Assembly (NCBI RefSeq): GCF_021606685.1
Contig: NZ_WKCB01000041.1
Coordinates: forward strand, 1-49,899
DNA length: 49,899 nucleotides
Reading direction: 5' to 3'
Origin: Pseudomonas syringae
GTDB lineage: Bacteria > Pseudomonadota > Gammaproteobacteria > Pseudomonadales > Pseudomonadaceae
Shown: one piece after another, positions 39,722 to 48,877 of the stretch
Layout of the letters: every line of letters begins with the position of its first letter
How positions within the stretch are numbered: the first letter of the stretch is position 1
Made by a program: the position numbers and the translations under genes
Notes under the pieces: model-generated
What the model was told of the DNA's origin: nothing
Database searches by the model: none
Seen by the model: only the letters and a program-made list of their open reading frames with translations

Positions 39722-42169
39722 ATGCTGTTGTTGTGGATACTGGTTCTGGTGGTCGGCATTGCCTACCTCGCGCACCGCCGCGTCGCCCCCCTGCCCGCGC
39801 TGGGTGTGGTCGCCGTCTACCTGCTGGCGATGGGCGCCTGGAGCCACGCACCGGGTTGGCTGCTGCTGATCTTCTGGGTGTTGATCGCCGTGGTGGCCGC
39901 GCCGCTGCTGCTGCCGGACCTGCGCCGCCAATACTTCACCAAGCCGCTGTTCAGCTGGTTTCAGAAAGTCCTGCCGCCCATGTCCGAAACCGAACGCGAT
40001 GCCATCGACGCCGGCACCGTGTGGTGGGACGGCGAACTGTTCAGTGGGCGCCCCGACTGGGACAAGTTGCTGGCCTACCCCAAGGTCCAACTGACCGAGG
40101 AAGAACAAGCTTTCATTGACGGCCCTACCGAAGAACTCTGCGCCATGGTCAGCGACTGGGAAATCGGTCAGGCGATGGAACTGCCGCCCGCCGCCTGGGA
40201 ACACATCAAGACGCACGGTTTCTTCGCCCTGATCATTCCCAAGGAGTACGGCGGCAAGGGCTTCTCTGCCTATGCCCACTCCCAGGTTGCGATGAAACTC
40301 GCGACCCGCAGCGGCGACCTGGCCTCCACCGTGATGGTGCCCAACTCCCTCGGCCCGGCCGAACTGCTGCTGCATTACGGCACCGACGAGCAGCGCAACC
40401 ACTACCTGCCGCGCCTGGCGCGTGGCGATGACATCCCCTGCTTTGCCCTCACCGGCCCGCTGGCCGGTTCCGACGCCGGCGCCATGCCCGACACCGGGGT
40501 GATCTGCAAAGGTGAATGGGAAGGCAAGGAAACCCTCGGTCTGCGCCTGAACTGGGAAAAACGCTACATCACCCTCGGCCCGGTCGCGACCCTGCTGGGC
40601 CTGGCCTTCAAGGCGCATGACCCGGACCACCTGCTGGGCGAAGAGGAAGACCTGGGCATCAGCCTGGCCTTGATTCCAACTGACACTCCCGGCGTGGAAA
40701 TCGGCCGCCGCCACCTGCCCCTCGGCGCCGCCTTCATGAACGGCCCCAACTCCGGCAAGGATGTGTTTATCCCGCTGGAATTCCTCATCGGCGGCCAGGA
40801 GATGCTCGGCAAGGGCTGGATGATGTTGATGAACTGCCTGTCGGTCGGCCGCTCGATTTCCCTGCCGGCAGTCGGCACCGGCGCGGCCAAGTTCACCAGC
40901 CTGGTAACCGGTCAGTACGCCCAGGTGCGCGAGCAATTCAACGTGCCGCTGTCGGCCTTCGAAGGCATCCAGGAAGCCCTGGCCCGCATCGGCGGCAACG
41001 CCTGGCTGATGGACAGCGCGCGCATGCTCACCGCCAATGCGGTCGACCTTGGGGAAAAACCCTCGGTGCTGTCGGCGATCCTCAAGTACCACCTGACCGA
41101 ACGCGGCCGTGAGTGCATCAGCCACGCCATGGACGTGCACGGTGGCAAGGGCATCATCATGGGCCCGAACAACTACCTGGGCCGCAGCTGGCAGGGCGCG
41201 CCGATTTTCATCACCGTGGAAGGCGCGAATATCCTCTCGCGCAACTTGATGATCTTCGGCCAGGGCGCGATTCGCTGCCATCCATTCGTGCTCAAGGAAA
41301 TGGCCCTCGCCGGTCGCGAGGACCATGACCAGGCACTGAAGGAGTTCGACGGCCTGCTGATGCAACACATCGGTTTTGCCGTAAGCAATGCCGCCAGCAC
41401 CCTGGTGTTGAACCTCGGCGTCGGCCACTTCGAGAAGGCCCCTGGCAACCGCTTGAGCCAAGGTTACTTCCGCGCACTGAACCGCCAGGCCGCCGCTTTC
41501 GCCCTGCTCGCCGACCTGAGCATGATGCTGCTGGGCGGTGAGTTGAAACGTCGCGAACGCCTGTCGGCGCGCCTGGGGGATGTGCTGAGCCACATGTACC
41601 TGGCATCGGCGGCACTCAAGCGTTATCACGACCTGGATTCGCCGGACCATCTGGAACCGCTGTTCGCCTGGGCCATGGAAGAAAGCCTTGGCGAGTCGGA
41701 GCGTGCGCTGGATGAACTGCTCAGCAATTTCCCGAACAAAGTGCTGGGCTGCCTGCTGCGGGTGATCGTGTTCCCGTTCGGCCGTCGCCACACCGGGCCG
41801 TCCGACGCGCTGGATGCGCAAGTGGCTGCGGTAATCGGGCGTGCCAAGGGCGATCCGACTCTGGAAGAGTTGCTGGCCGGCTGCTATCGCCCGCAATCGG
41901 CAGAAGATCCGGTCGGGGCCCTGCAACAGGCCTACGACCTGCTTGGCGCCAGCCACCCTTTGCAGAAAAAACTCCACAGTGCGCTCAAAAGCGGCCAGGT
42001 CAAGCCGGCTGCCGGCGAGCATGCCATTGATGCGGCGCTGCACGCCGGCGTGCTGCAACCGGCCGAAGCGCAAACCCTGCGCGACGCCGAAGCGGCGCGA
42101 CGCAAGGTGATCGACGTGGATGATTTCAGCAAGGAAGAGCTGCTGCAGGCTGAGGGCACGGTGCGCTGA
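39722..42169 (+). CDS. fadE: Acyl-CoA dehydrogenase FadE
   Basis: This 815-aa FAD enzyme catalyses the first step of fatty-acid beta-oxidation. It has the FadE extended form: two N-terminal hydrophobic helices (about 3-22 and 35-60) that attach it to the inner membrane, then acyl-CoA dehydrogenase domains (about 125-500), and a long C-terminal domain (about 510-815). Visible family sequence includes FALIIPKEYGGKGFSAYAHS, LTGPLAGSDAGAMPDTG and ISHAMDVHGGKGIIMGPNNY. ATG 39722 is preceded by GGAGG 7 nt upstream, which beats the in-frame TTG at 39716. It is followed by a clear terminator. Size matches E. coli FadE (814 aa). Confidence 0.96.
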   Translation: MLLLWILVLVVGIAYLAHRRVAPLPALGVVAVYLLAMGAWSHAPGWLLLIFWVLIAVVAAPLLLPDLRRQYFTKPLFSWFQKVLPPMSETERDAIDAGTVWWDGELFSGRPDWDKLLAYPKVQLTEEEQAFIDGPTEELCAMVSDWEIGQAMELPPAAWEHIKTHGFFALIIPKEYGGKGFSAYAHSQVAMKLATRSGDLASTVMVPNSLGPAELLLHYGTDEQRNHYLPRLARGDDIPCFALTGPLAGSDAGAMPDTGVICKGEWEGKETLGLRLNWEKRYITLGPVATLLGLAFKAHDPDHLLGEEEDLGISLALIPTDTPGVEIGRRHLPLGAAFMNGPNSGKDVFIPLEFLIGGQEMLGKGWMMLMNCLSVGRSISLPAVGTGAAKFTSLVTGQYAQVREQFNVPLSAFEGIQEALARIGGNAWLMDSARMLTANAVDLGEKPSVLSAILKYHLTERGRECISHAMDVHGGKGIIMGPNNYLGRSWQGAPIFITVEGANILSRNLMIFGQGAIRCHPFVLKEMALAGREDHDQALKEFDGLLMQHIGFAVSNAASTLVLNLGVGHFEKAPGNRLSQGYFRALNRQAAAFALLADLSMMLLGGELKRRERLSARLGDVLSHMYLASAALKRYHDLDSPDHLEPLFAWAMEESLGESERALDELLSNFPNKVLGCLLRVIVFPFGRRHTGPSDALDAQVAAVIGRAKGDPTLEELLAGCYRPQSAEDPVGALQQAYDLLGASHPLQKKLHSALKSGQVKPAAGEHAIDAALHAGVLQPAEAQTLRDAEAARRKVIDVDDFSKEELLQAEGTVR

Positions 42170-42188
42170 TCCCGGCAACCCTATAATT

Positions 42189-42228
42189 ACGGGCGCTTGA
42201 GCTATATACTCTCGCGCCCGTTTTTGCT
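42189..42228 (+). terminator. Terminator of fadE
   Basis: ACGGGCGC (42189-42196) pairs with GCGCCCGT (42214-42221), a 17-nt loop lies between, and a T-rich run follows. It sits 20 bp after the fadE stop. The loop contains a TATACT box that may serve the next gene. Confidence 0.75.
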
Positions 42229-42243
42229 TTGAGGACTTATCTC

Positions 42244-42651
42244 GTGTCCAACGTCGTTGCCGATCACCTCGTCTTGCTCGACCACCTGCGCAGCATCCTG
42301 GTTGCCGTCGGCGAAGCCGAACAGGTGCCCGAGGAAAGCCACGTCCTGTTCCTGGAGCGCTTCGACGAATTGCGCGCCCTGCTGCCGATAGACCCGATCG
42401 AAAGCCAGTACCTGGGCCAGGACCTGATGAGCCAGGTCATCCTGCGCTACCCACAGATTGCCCACTTGGTGCCACGCGACCTGCTGTGGTTCTTCGGCGG
42501 TGACTGCCTGCACTTCATGCCCGACGAAGAACTGGACCTGTACCAGGCCCTGGAAGAGCGTCGCCATGAAGCCGAACTGAACGACGAACCGTTCGACTGG
42601 AACCAGGAAAAGCAGCTGCTGGCCATGCCCCAGGATCAAAGCAAGCACTGA
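42244..42651 (+). CDS. Conserved small acidic protein downstream of fadE
   Basis: A 135-aa soluble acidic protein with no catalytic motif that I recognise. It starts VSNVVADHLVLLDHLRSILV and contains the conserved block LVPRDLLWFFGGDCLHFMPD. GTG 42244 has GAGG 9 nt upstream, and the upstream in-frame TTG is not supported. The fadE terminator lies between the two genes, but a hypothetical gene of this kind follows fadE in other Pseudomonas as I remember (the PA2816 position). The constant linkage suggests a role in fatty-acid use or a shared regulatory input; this is inference. Confidence 0.85.
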   Translation: MSNVVADHLVLLDHLRSILVAVGEAEQVPEESHVLFLERFDELRALLPIDPIESQYLGQDLMSQVILRYPQIAHLVPRDLLWFFGGDCLHFMPDEELDLYQALEERRHEAELNDEPFDWNQEKQLLAMPQDQSKH

Positions 42652-42675
42652 TTTTCAGAACACTACAAAACACAA

Positions 42676-42766
42676 TGTGGGAGGGGACTTGCCCCCCCGG
42701 TAGCGGTGCGAGAGTCAGCTCATTTTCAGCTGATACACCGTAATCGCGGGCAAGCCCCCTCCCACA
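42676..42766. repeat. REPIN
   Basis: Inverted REP arms (tgtgggaggggacttgcccc and near complement) around a spacer of about 45 nt. The arms are more diverged than in the other elements. It separates convergent genes at 42651 and 42781. Confidence 0.85.
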
Positions 42767-42780
42767 AGTGGTCTGCATTC

Positions 42781-43713
42781 CTAGCGCCGACGCAATGTCG
42801 GCTCCTTCGCCATACACGCCACCAGATAATCGATAAACACCCGCAACTTGGGCGACAGGTACCGCGTCGGCGAGTGCAGCAGCCATGCCTCGCCATGGTA
42901 GGACGCTATAAAGTCCCACGCTGGCAACACCTGCACCAACCGCCCCTCCTCCAGCGCATGCCGCGCCGTGAAATACGGCAAGCTGCCAATGCCCACATGC
43001 TGCTCTACCGCATCCAGGCGCACGCCGGTGTGGTTCGCCGCATACCGCCCGCGCACACCCACCGTCACCGTCTTGCCGGCCTGGCGAAATTTCCAGCGCG
43101 AGTCCCCTGGGGTTTCGCCAAGGTAGATGCAACTGTGTTCCAGCAAATCATGGGGATGATCCGGTGTGCCGTGCTCGGCGAGGTACTGCGGCGTTGCACA
43201 CAGCAGATGCTCGATAGGCAATAACTGTCGCCCGATCAGCCCTGGCGGCGGGTTGTCGGTAATGCGAATACTCAGATCGACGTTGTCATCGATCAGGTCT
43301 ACGTGGCGGTCCTCAAGAATCAGTTGCACATCCACTTTGGGGTACCGCCGCAGGAACTCCGGCATATGCGGATGCACCACAAACCGCCCTACCGCCTTGG
43401 GCACGCTGACCCGCACCAGGCCCTCGGCCTCATGGGTGAAATGGCCGCTGATGTCCATCACCGAACGCGCCGCGTTGACCATCTCCTGGCAGCGCTTGAA
43501 CACCTCTTCGCCGCCCTCGCTGAGGCGCAATTTGCGTGTGGTGCGTTGCAGCAGACGTATCGCCAACGCCTGCTCCAGACGCGAAATACTTCGGCTCACC
43601 GCCGAGGGCGAAACGCTTAATTGCCGCGCCGCTGCGGAAAAACTGCCGGCTTCCACCACGTTGACGAAAATCGCCATTTCGCCCAGCAGCGACAAAGGAA
43701 GATTGATGCTCAT
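42781..43713 (-). CDS. LysR-family transcriptional regulator
   Basis: A 310-aa regulator. The winged helix-turn-helix (about residues 5-65) includes VVEAGSFSAAARQLSVSPSA and RTTRKLRLSEGGEEVFKRC, typical of the CrgA/DmlR-like LysR group. The effector domain follows (about 95-295). ATG 43713 (MSINLPLSLL) is preferred; ATG 43728 adds five residues. It is divergent from the alanyl-tRNA editing gene across about 86 bp, so a shared promoter region is possible, although LysR control of an editing enzyme would be unusual. The effector is unknown. Confidence 0.9.
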   Translation of the reverse strand: MSINLPLSLLGEMAIFVNVVEAGSFSAAARQLSVSPSAVSRSISRLEQALAIRLLQRTTRKLRLSEGGEEVFKRCQEMVNAARSVMDISGHFTHEAEGLVRVSVPKAVGRFVVHPHMPEFLRRYPKVDVQLILEDRHVDLIDDNVDLSIRITDNPPPGLIGRQLLPIEHLLCATPQYLAEHGTPDHPHDLLEHSCIYLGETPGDSRWKFRQAGKTVTVGVRGRYAANHTGVRLDAVEQHVGIGSLPYFTARHALEEGRLVQVLPAWDFIASYHGEAWLLHSPTRYLSPKLRVFIDYLVACMAKEPTLRRR

Positions 43714-43799
43714 AGCGCACAGGTCCATTGATAACTGAGTGGATTATCACCCAACAGCGCACTATTTATACTGCTCGCAGAACTTTGATGCGGATGCAA

Positions 43800-44429
43800 A
43801 TGATGACCGAGCGCCTGTTTTTCACCCACGACCACCTGACCGCCGAGCTTGACGTACTGAGCTGTACCGCCCACGAAGAGCACTACGCGGTAATCCTGCA
43901 GTCGACGATTTTCCACCCCCAGGGTGGCGGGCAGCCGTTCGACACCGGCTGGCTCGGCGACAGCAAAGTATTGCGTGTCACCCAGGAAGCCGATCGCGTG
44001 GTGCACTACGTCCAACAGCCGGTAGCGCTCGGCCCGATCAGCGCGTGCGTCGACGAACCGCGCCGCGCCCTGCACACGCGTTTGCATTCGGCCGGCCACC
44101 TGATTGGCAACGTCGGTGAAAGCCTGGGCTGGATGCCGATCAAGGCGCACCACTGGCCGGGTGAAGGCAAGATCACCTTCATCCGTGGCGAAGCCGCACA
44201 AGCGATGGAGGCCCAAGCCATTCAACAGCAGGTCAACCAATGGATCGCGGCAGACTATCCTCGCCACATGGCGCTGGCAGACGGCACCCGCACGGTGGGC
44301 TTCGGCACGCTGCCCGCGTATGCCTGCGGTGGCACCCATGTGCAGGCGTTGAGCGAACTGGGCGCGGTGACGATCCTCAGCCTGTCGGAGAAAAAGGGCG
44401 CGCTGTCGGTGCGTTACACCCTCGACTAA
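43800..44429 (+). CDS. Alanyl-tRNA editing protein (AlaX type)
   Basis: This 209-aa stand-alone editing enzyme hydrolyses Ser-tRNA(Ala) or Gly-tRNA(Ala) formed by mistake. The zinc-binding motifs are LHSAGH (HxxxH) near residue 100 and CGGTHVQAL (CxxxH) near 178. The N-terminal part (STIFHPQGGGQPFDTGW) matches the beta-barrel subdomain of AlaX-M proteins. Four in-frame ATGs lie within 15 bp (43788, 43794, 43800, 43803) and none has a clear ribosome-binding site, so the start is uncertain by a few residues. It supplements AlaRS, encoded elsewhere. It is divergent from the LysR gene. Confidence 0.88.
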   Translation: MMTERLFFTHDHLTAELDVLSCTAHEEHYAVILQSTIFHPQGGGQPFDTGWLGDSKVLRVTQEADRVVHYVQQPVALGPISACVDEPRRALHTRLHSAGHLIGNVGESLGWMPIKAHHWPGEGKITFIRGEAAQAMEAQAIQQQVNQWIAADYPRHMALADGTRTVGFGTLPAYACGGTHVQALSELGAVTILSLSEKKGALSVRYTLD

Positions 44430-44586
44430 ACAGTGGGCGGGCGCTCAGCGCCGCGGGTGTTGGTGGCGATATTTCCTACTCTCGGCTCTCCCATTTCTAA
44501 GCAAGGTGATGGTAGTGTGTGAAAATGTTTCTGACACATCGGTCAGAAACCACCTCCTCATCACCTGCAAAGGAATGCCTTCAGCA

Positions 44587-46326
44587 ATGCACTTTCCACT
44601 CAAGCAATTGGCGGCTGCCACCCTGTTCGCGGCCAGCCTTTCGGCCATTGCCACACCAGCCTTGGCCAACATCACTGCCGACCAAAGCGCGGCAATCATC
44701 AAGCACTTCAATCAAAGCACCGTCACTGACTTTCGCGGTTTCCTCGGCACCCTGGCCAAGGGCGACCTGAGCAAAACCCACGACGTGGGCCCGGCGATCA
44801 GCGCCTTCCTCGACAATAAAACCCTGAGCGCCGACCAACAGAATGAAATCCATCGCCTGCTGGGCATCTACACGCGGGTGAAATACGGCAAGGCCGCGCT
44901 CGAAACGTTGCGTGAGCTGGTAGAAATCCCGACCTTCAACGTGGACGGATTGGCGCAGTACAACAACCCGGAGTTCATCAAGATCGCGGGCAAGATCCAG
45001 GCCCTGGCGAAAGACTTCAACCTGAACTTCCGTAACGTCGACAACCGCGTGTACGAGATTTCCCTGGAAGGCAGCAGCGACGAAGTGGTCGGCATTCACG
45101 CCCACGCTGACGTGGTGCCCGTGACGCCGGAAAACTGGGTCCTGAAAGACGGCACCAAGCTCGATCCGTTCAAGGTCACACTGATCGGCGACCGCATGTA
45201 TGGCCGTGGCACCGAAGACGACAAAAACGGTATCGTCGTCGCACTGTATGCCATGAAAGTCATCAAGGAAGAGAAGCTGCCGCTGGCGCGCAACTTCAAG
45301 CTGCTGGTGGACACCACCGAAGAAACCTCCGGCGACGCAATCCCCTATTACTTCGAAAAAAACCCGACGCCGCAGTACAACCTGGCGTTGGATGGTGGCT
45401 ACCCGGTAGTGATTGCCGAGAAAGGCTACGGCACGGTCATGGCCACCTTCCCGCGCCGCAAGGGTGAAGGCAAAGGGGCGGAAATCATCGCGATGACCGG
45501 CGGCATGGCGACCAATCAGATTCCATCGGCCTCCGTTGCCACGTTTGTCAGCGACAAGCCGGCCGAGCTGGCCGCCAGCCTGCAAACAGCCGGTGCGGAG
45601 TACGCCAAGCGCAATGGCGGCGATTTCCAAGTAGCGGCCAAGGTCGACGGTAAAGAGGTCAAGCTGACGGTGACGGGCGTGTCGGCGCACTCCTCTGAAC
45701 CGGAATCCGGTATCAACCCGGTGGCGCGCATGCTTGGGTTGATCCACAGCGTCGACGGCAAGATCGCCCTCAAGCACAACCACATCACCGATGCCGCGCG
45801 TTATGCGGCGGACAACTGGGGCCTGGATTACCTGGGCGGCAAGTTGGGCGTCGGGTTCTCCGATGATTTCATGGGGCCGCTGACCACCTCGCTGACCTTT
45901 GTCGGGCTGGATGACACAGCGTTCAAACTGGCGGTAAACCTGCGCGTGCCCAAGGGCAAGTCGCCGGAAAAGCTCAAGGCCGAAATTGCCGACAAGTTGA
46001 ACGCCTGGGACAAGCAGACCAAGGTCAACGTGAGCTTTACCTACTCGATCGCCGAACCGATGTACCGCAACCCGGAAGGTGAATGGGTGAAGGCGTTGTT
46101 GGCCGTGGCCAGCGAAAACCTGGGTATGGAACACACGTTCGGTACCTCGGCCGGTGCGACGTCGGTGCATGAACTGCCCAATGGCGTGCAATTTGGCCTG
46201 GCGCGTCCGGAGGTGAAGTACACCGGGCACACTGACAATGAGTTCAAGACCGTTGACCAGTTCTTGCTGGACCTGCAGATCGTCACGGAAATGATGAGCC
46301 GCATCGGGCAACTGCCCAAGCTCTGA
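44587..46326 (+). CDS. Secreted M20-family metallopeptidase (dipeptidase, PepV-like)
   Basis: A 579-aa periplasmic peptidase. The signal peptide MHFPLKQLAAATLFAASLSA, then IATPALA, ends at about residue 27. The M20 core shows HADVV with H173 and D175, GRGTEDDKNG with D211 as bridging ligand, and DTTEETSGD with the catalytic Glu. The dimerisation/lid domain contains SAHSSEPESGINPVARM. Metal-binding His is expected in GATSVHELPNG near the C-terminus. It most resembles Mn/Zn dipeptidases of the Sapep/PepV group. ATG 44587 has AAGGA 12 nt upstream; ATG 44575 is too close to that site. It is longer than PepV (about 470 aa) because of an N-terminal extension. Confidence 0.9.
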   Translation: MHFPLKQLAAATLFAASLSAIATPALANITADQSAAIIKHFNQSTVTDFRGFLGTLAKGDLSKTHDVGPAISAFLDNKTLSADQQNEIHRLLGIYTRVKYGKAALETLRELVEIPTFNVDGLAQYNNPEFIKIAGKIQALAKDFNLNFRNVDNRVYEISLEGSSDEVVGIHAHADVVPVTPENWVLKDGTKLDPFKVTLIGDRMYGRGTEDDKNGIVVALYAMKVIKEEKLPLARNFKLLVDTTEETSGDAIPYYFEKNPTPQYNLALDGGYPVVIAEKGYGTVMATFPRRKGEGKGAEIIAMTGGMATNQIPSASVATFVSDKPAELAASLQTAGAEYAKRNGGDFQVAAKVDGKEVKLTVTGVSAHSSEPESGINPVARMLGLIHSVDGKIALKHNHITDAARYAADNWGLDYLGGKLGVGFSDDFMGPLTTSLTFVGLDDTAFKLAVNLRVPKGKSPEKLKAEIADKLNAWDKQTKVNVSFTYSIAEPMYRNPEGEWVKALLAVASENLGMEHTFGTSAGATSVHELPNGVQFGLARPEVKYTGHTDNEFKTVDQFLLDLQIVTEMMSRIGQLPKL

Positions 46327-46333
46327 TTGACGC

Positions 46334-46360
46334 TTGAGCCCGCCGCAATGGCGGGCTCAA
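46334..46360. terminator. Hairpin between convergent genes
   Basis: The 11-bp stem TTGAGCCCGCC / GGCGGGCTCAA with a 5-nt loop lies between the M20 gene and the convergent small gene. No T-run follows on the + strand, so termination by it is only probable. Confidence 0.5.
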
Positions 46361-46373
46361 AGTGTGCGCGCGG

Positions 46374-46619
46374 TCAGCCCGAAAGGCGCTCGCCGCGTTC
46401 AACCATGGCCAGCTCGGGGAACTCAAACAGGAGCGCCTTGTTGCCCCTGCCGATATGCTCCATCACCGCCAACGTAATGTGTTCACGCACCGTCCCGGTC
46501 GAAACGAAATACATGGCCCAGGCCTGCTCTGGCGTACAGTGGCCGATCTGTTCCTCAATCTCCTGGTACGCCTTGTCTTCGTCCAACCCCGAGCGGTAGG
46601 GGTAAGTGTCTGGGCACAT
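46374..46619 (-). CDS. Small conserved protein of unknown function, 81 aa
   Basis: A soluble 81-aa protein that starts MCPDTYPYRSGLDEDKAYQE. GAGGAGAAAAATC directly upstream of ATG 46619 fixes the start; in-frame codons farther upstream are not used. Most of the protein is helical by composition, with EEQIGHCTPEQAWAMYFVST in the middle. I do not recognise the family. It is downstream of the binding-protein gene on the same strand with a 54-bp gap, so cotranscription is possible. It is convergent with the M20 gene. Confidence 0.7.
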   Translation of the reverse strand: MCPDTYPYRSGLDEDKAYQEIEEQIGHCTPEQAWAMYFVSTGTVREHITLAVMEHIGRGNKALLFEFPELAMVERGERLSG

Positions 46620-46673
46620 GATTTTTCTCCTCGTCTGGGACGTCATGAAGCCGGAACGGTGCGCAAACAACTG

Positions 46674-47777
46674 TCAGGTACCACTTTTCACTTTGGTCCA
46701 GACACGTGTGCGAATTCGCTCCAGCTTCAACGGCAGCGGCTCAAGCGGTACCAGGGTGGCAAGGGTTTTCTTGTCAGGGTAGATCCAGGGGTTGTCTCGC
46801 AGTGTCTGCTCGACAAGTTCAGTGGCGTCCTTGTTGGCATTCGGATAAAGCGTGTGGTTGGAGGTCTTGGCGATCACCTGCGGCTCAAGCATGTAGTTGA
46901 TGAACGCCAGCCCTTGCTTTGCATGGGGCGCGTCTTTGAGCAGCACAAAATTTTCCGACCACACCAGCCCGCCTTCGCGCGGCAAGCTGTAAGCAATCTT
47001 GCGTCCGGTGTTGTTTTTCTCATTGATGGCCTTGGCCATCAGCGCCCCGCTCGCCCACCCGACGACCACACAGATATTGCCGTCGGCAAAGTCGGCGTCG
47101 GTTCTGGATGAATCGAAATACAGCACGTAAGGGCGGATTTTCAGCAGCAGCGCCTGGGCCTTCTGGTAGTCCTCAGGGTTCTGGCTGTTGCTTGGCAGCC
47201 CGAGATAATGCAGCGCGATCGAGATGATTTCACTCGGAGAGTCGAGCATCGCTACGCCGCACGACTTGAGCTTGCTGATGTTCTCTTCCTTGAAGATCAA
47301 GTCCCAGCTGTTCACGGGGGCGTCATCCCCCAATGCCGCTTTGACTTTGTCCACGTCATAACCAATGCCGGTCGTGCCCCACAAATAGGGGACGGCATAG
47401 CGATTACCCGGGTCATTGGCCGCGAGCAGTTCGAGCATGTCGGGGTCGATATGGGCAAAATTGCTCAGTTGGCTGCGGTCCAACGGTGCAAGGACGCCCG
47501 CCTGGATCAGGCTGGGCAGGACATTTGAGGTGGCGACCACCACGTCATACCCGGTGCGCCCCGCCATGACCTTGCTCTGCATGATCTCGGCACTGTCAAA
47601 GGCATCGATGTGGATTCGGGTGCCGGTTGCCTGCTGGAATTCCTTGGGGGTTTCTGGCGCGATCAAGCCGAACCAGTTGTACAGATTAACCCGTGGTTGC
47701 GCGGCCTCAACGGGCAGGCTTGCACCTGCACAGACAAACGCGGCAAAAAAAATGGCGCGCAAATGTGATTGACTCAT
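46674..47777 (-). CDS. Orphan periplasmic polyamine-type binding protein (PotF/SpuD-like)
   Basis: This 367-aa protein has a signal peptide (about 1-26, ending PVEAA) and the bacterial solute-binding fold of polyamine ABC importers. The mature start VNLYNWFGLIAPETPKEFQQ is the PotF/SpuD signature. Aromatic and acidic pocket positions appear as PYLWGTTGIGYDVDKVK and VVVGWASGALM. No permease or ATPase gene is adjacent, so it either serves a transporter elsewhere or acts as a sensor. It is divergent from a LuxR-type regulator across 138 bp. That pairing suggests that the protein's expression depends on the regulator (inference). Confidence 0.88.
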   Translation of the reverse strand: MSQSHLRAIFFAAFVCAGASLPVEAAQPRVNLYNWFGLIAPETPKEFQQATGTRIHIDAFDSAEIMQSKVMAGRTGYDVVVATSNVLPSLIQAGVLAPLDRSQLSNFAHIDPDMLELLAANDPGNRYAVPYLWGTTGIGYDVDKVKAALGDDAPVNSWDLIFKEENISKLKSCGVAMLDSPSEIISIALHYLGLPSNSQNPEDYQKAQALLLKIRPYVLYFDSSRTDADFADGNICVVVGWASGALMAKAINEKNNTGRKIAYSLPREGGLVWSENFVLLKDAPHAKQGLAFINYMLEPQVIAKTSNHTLYPNANKDATELVEQTLRDNPWIYPDKKTLATLVPLEPLPLKLERIRTRVWTKVKSGT

Positions 47778-47915
47778 CTAGCTATCCTTGTCAAAACAAC
47801 AGGCCCTCATGGCCTGCATTCACTGGGGGGTGAATATACCCGGCATCGCTGAATAGTAAATACCTACAAGTACTTAGCTCCGCGCCAAGAATCCCTAACC
47901 CTAAAGGGGTAGAAC

Positions 47916-48707
47916 ATGTCACTCGATCTTCACAACCTGGCCTGGCATCGGTCAGTCGGCAAACTGATCATGGAGCTCAATCGCCCAGCGTTCTGGAGTT
48001 CACTGGTACGCGTCGTCAATGAATATGTGCAGATCGATAACTGGGTGGTTCTGGTGTTCAGCGATCAACACGTGAACGTCCTCTGCGTGACCGAGGTGGC
48101 GGATGCGGAGGAAGTCGATGCACTGACGCAACGCTACGTAAAAGGCCTTTATCTGCTCGACCCGTTTTATATCGCCAACCGTGAAAACCCGCAGAGTGGC
48201 TTTTTCCATTTGTCAGACATCGCGCCGGAGCATTTTCTGACCACGGAGTACTACCATCAGTATTTCGCCCAATACATCACCGCCGACGAGGTTCAGTACA
48301 ACGTTCAACTCGACGCGGACAGAACACTGTGCATGTCTTTCGGCAGTAATGTCCGCTTCAGCCCGGAGCAGATCACCACGCTTGAAATCATCAAGCCCTG
48401 GGTGATGGCGCTGATGCATCAGCGCATGAGCTATGAGAACGACCTGGACAAGAATCTCAGCGAGCCACCACCATGGTCTGAAGCAATCATTCAGTTGGGC
48501 ACACAGATAACCACCCGCGAAAAGGACGTGCTGAAACTGCTGCTGAGTGGTTTTTCCAACAAAGAGATCGCCGGCAAATTGTCGCTTTCGACAGAAACCA
48601 TCAAGGTGCACCGGCGCAATATTTACAACAAGCTGAACATCAAGTCGCAATCCGAACTGTTTGCGCGATTTTTCATGCTGAAACAGGAAGCCCACGCGCT
48701 GAGCTGA
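47916..48707 (+). CDS. LuxR-type transcriptional regulator with unidentified N-terminal domain
   Basis: A 263-aa regulator. The C-terminal GerE helix-turn-helix (about 195-255) reads TTREKDVLKLLLSGFSNKEI, then SLSTETIKVHRRNIYNKL, so DNA binding is secure. The N-terminal 190 residues do not show an autoinducer-binding signature or a receiver domain that I recognise. ATG 47916 follows AAAGGGGTAGAAC. It is divergent from the polyamine-type binding protein gene and likely regulates it. A shared hairpin at 48757-48793 terminates it. It is a LuxR solo in this window, with no LuxI gene. Confidence 0.88.
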   Translation: MSLDLHNLAWHRSVGKLIMELNRPAFWSSLVRVVNEYVQIDNWVVLVFSDQHVNVLCVTEVADAEEVDALTQRYVKGLYLLDPFYIANRENPQSGFFHLSDIAPEHFLTTEYYHQYFAQYITADEVQYNVQLDADRTLCMSFGSNVRFSPEQITTLEIIKPWVMALMHQRMSYENDLDKNLSEPPPWSEAIIQLGTQITTREKDVLKLLLSGFSNKEIAGKLSLSTETIKVHRRNIYNKLNIKSQSELFARFFMLKQEAHALS

Positions 48708-48756
48708 AGGCGCGTGGCATGCCCAGGAACATGGCCCGGGATAAAAACCCGCACAA

Positions 48757-48793
48757 ACAAAAACGCCGATCATCACTGATCGGCGTTTTCGTT
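48757..48793. terminator. Bidirectional terminator between the LuxR gene and the tRNA-Gly/Glu operon
   Basis: The stem AACGCCGATCA / TGATCGGCGTT (about 48762-48787) has a 4-nt loop and A-rich and T-rich flanks. It can end the LuxR-type gene on + and the tRNA operon on -. Confidence 0.85.
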
Positions 48794-48798
48794 GAATA

Positions 48799-48874
<76 letters not shown>

Positions 48875-48877
48875 AAA

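Noticed and set aside
39560..42178. 872-aa open frame on the minus strand
   Set aside because: It is antisense to fadE, has low-complexity His/Gln/Gly-rich composition with no domain, and exists only because GC-rich codons leave few stops in the complementary frame.
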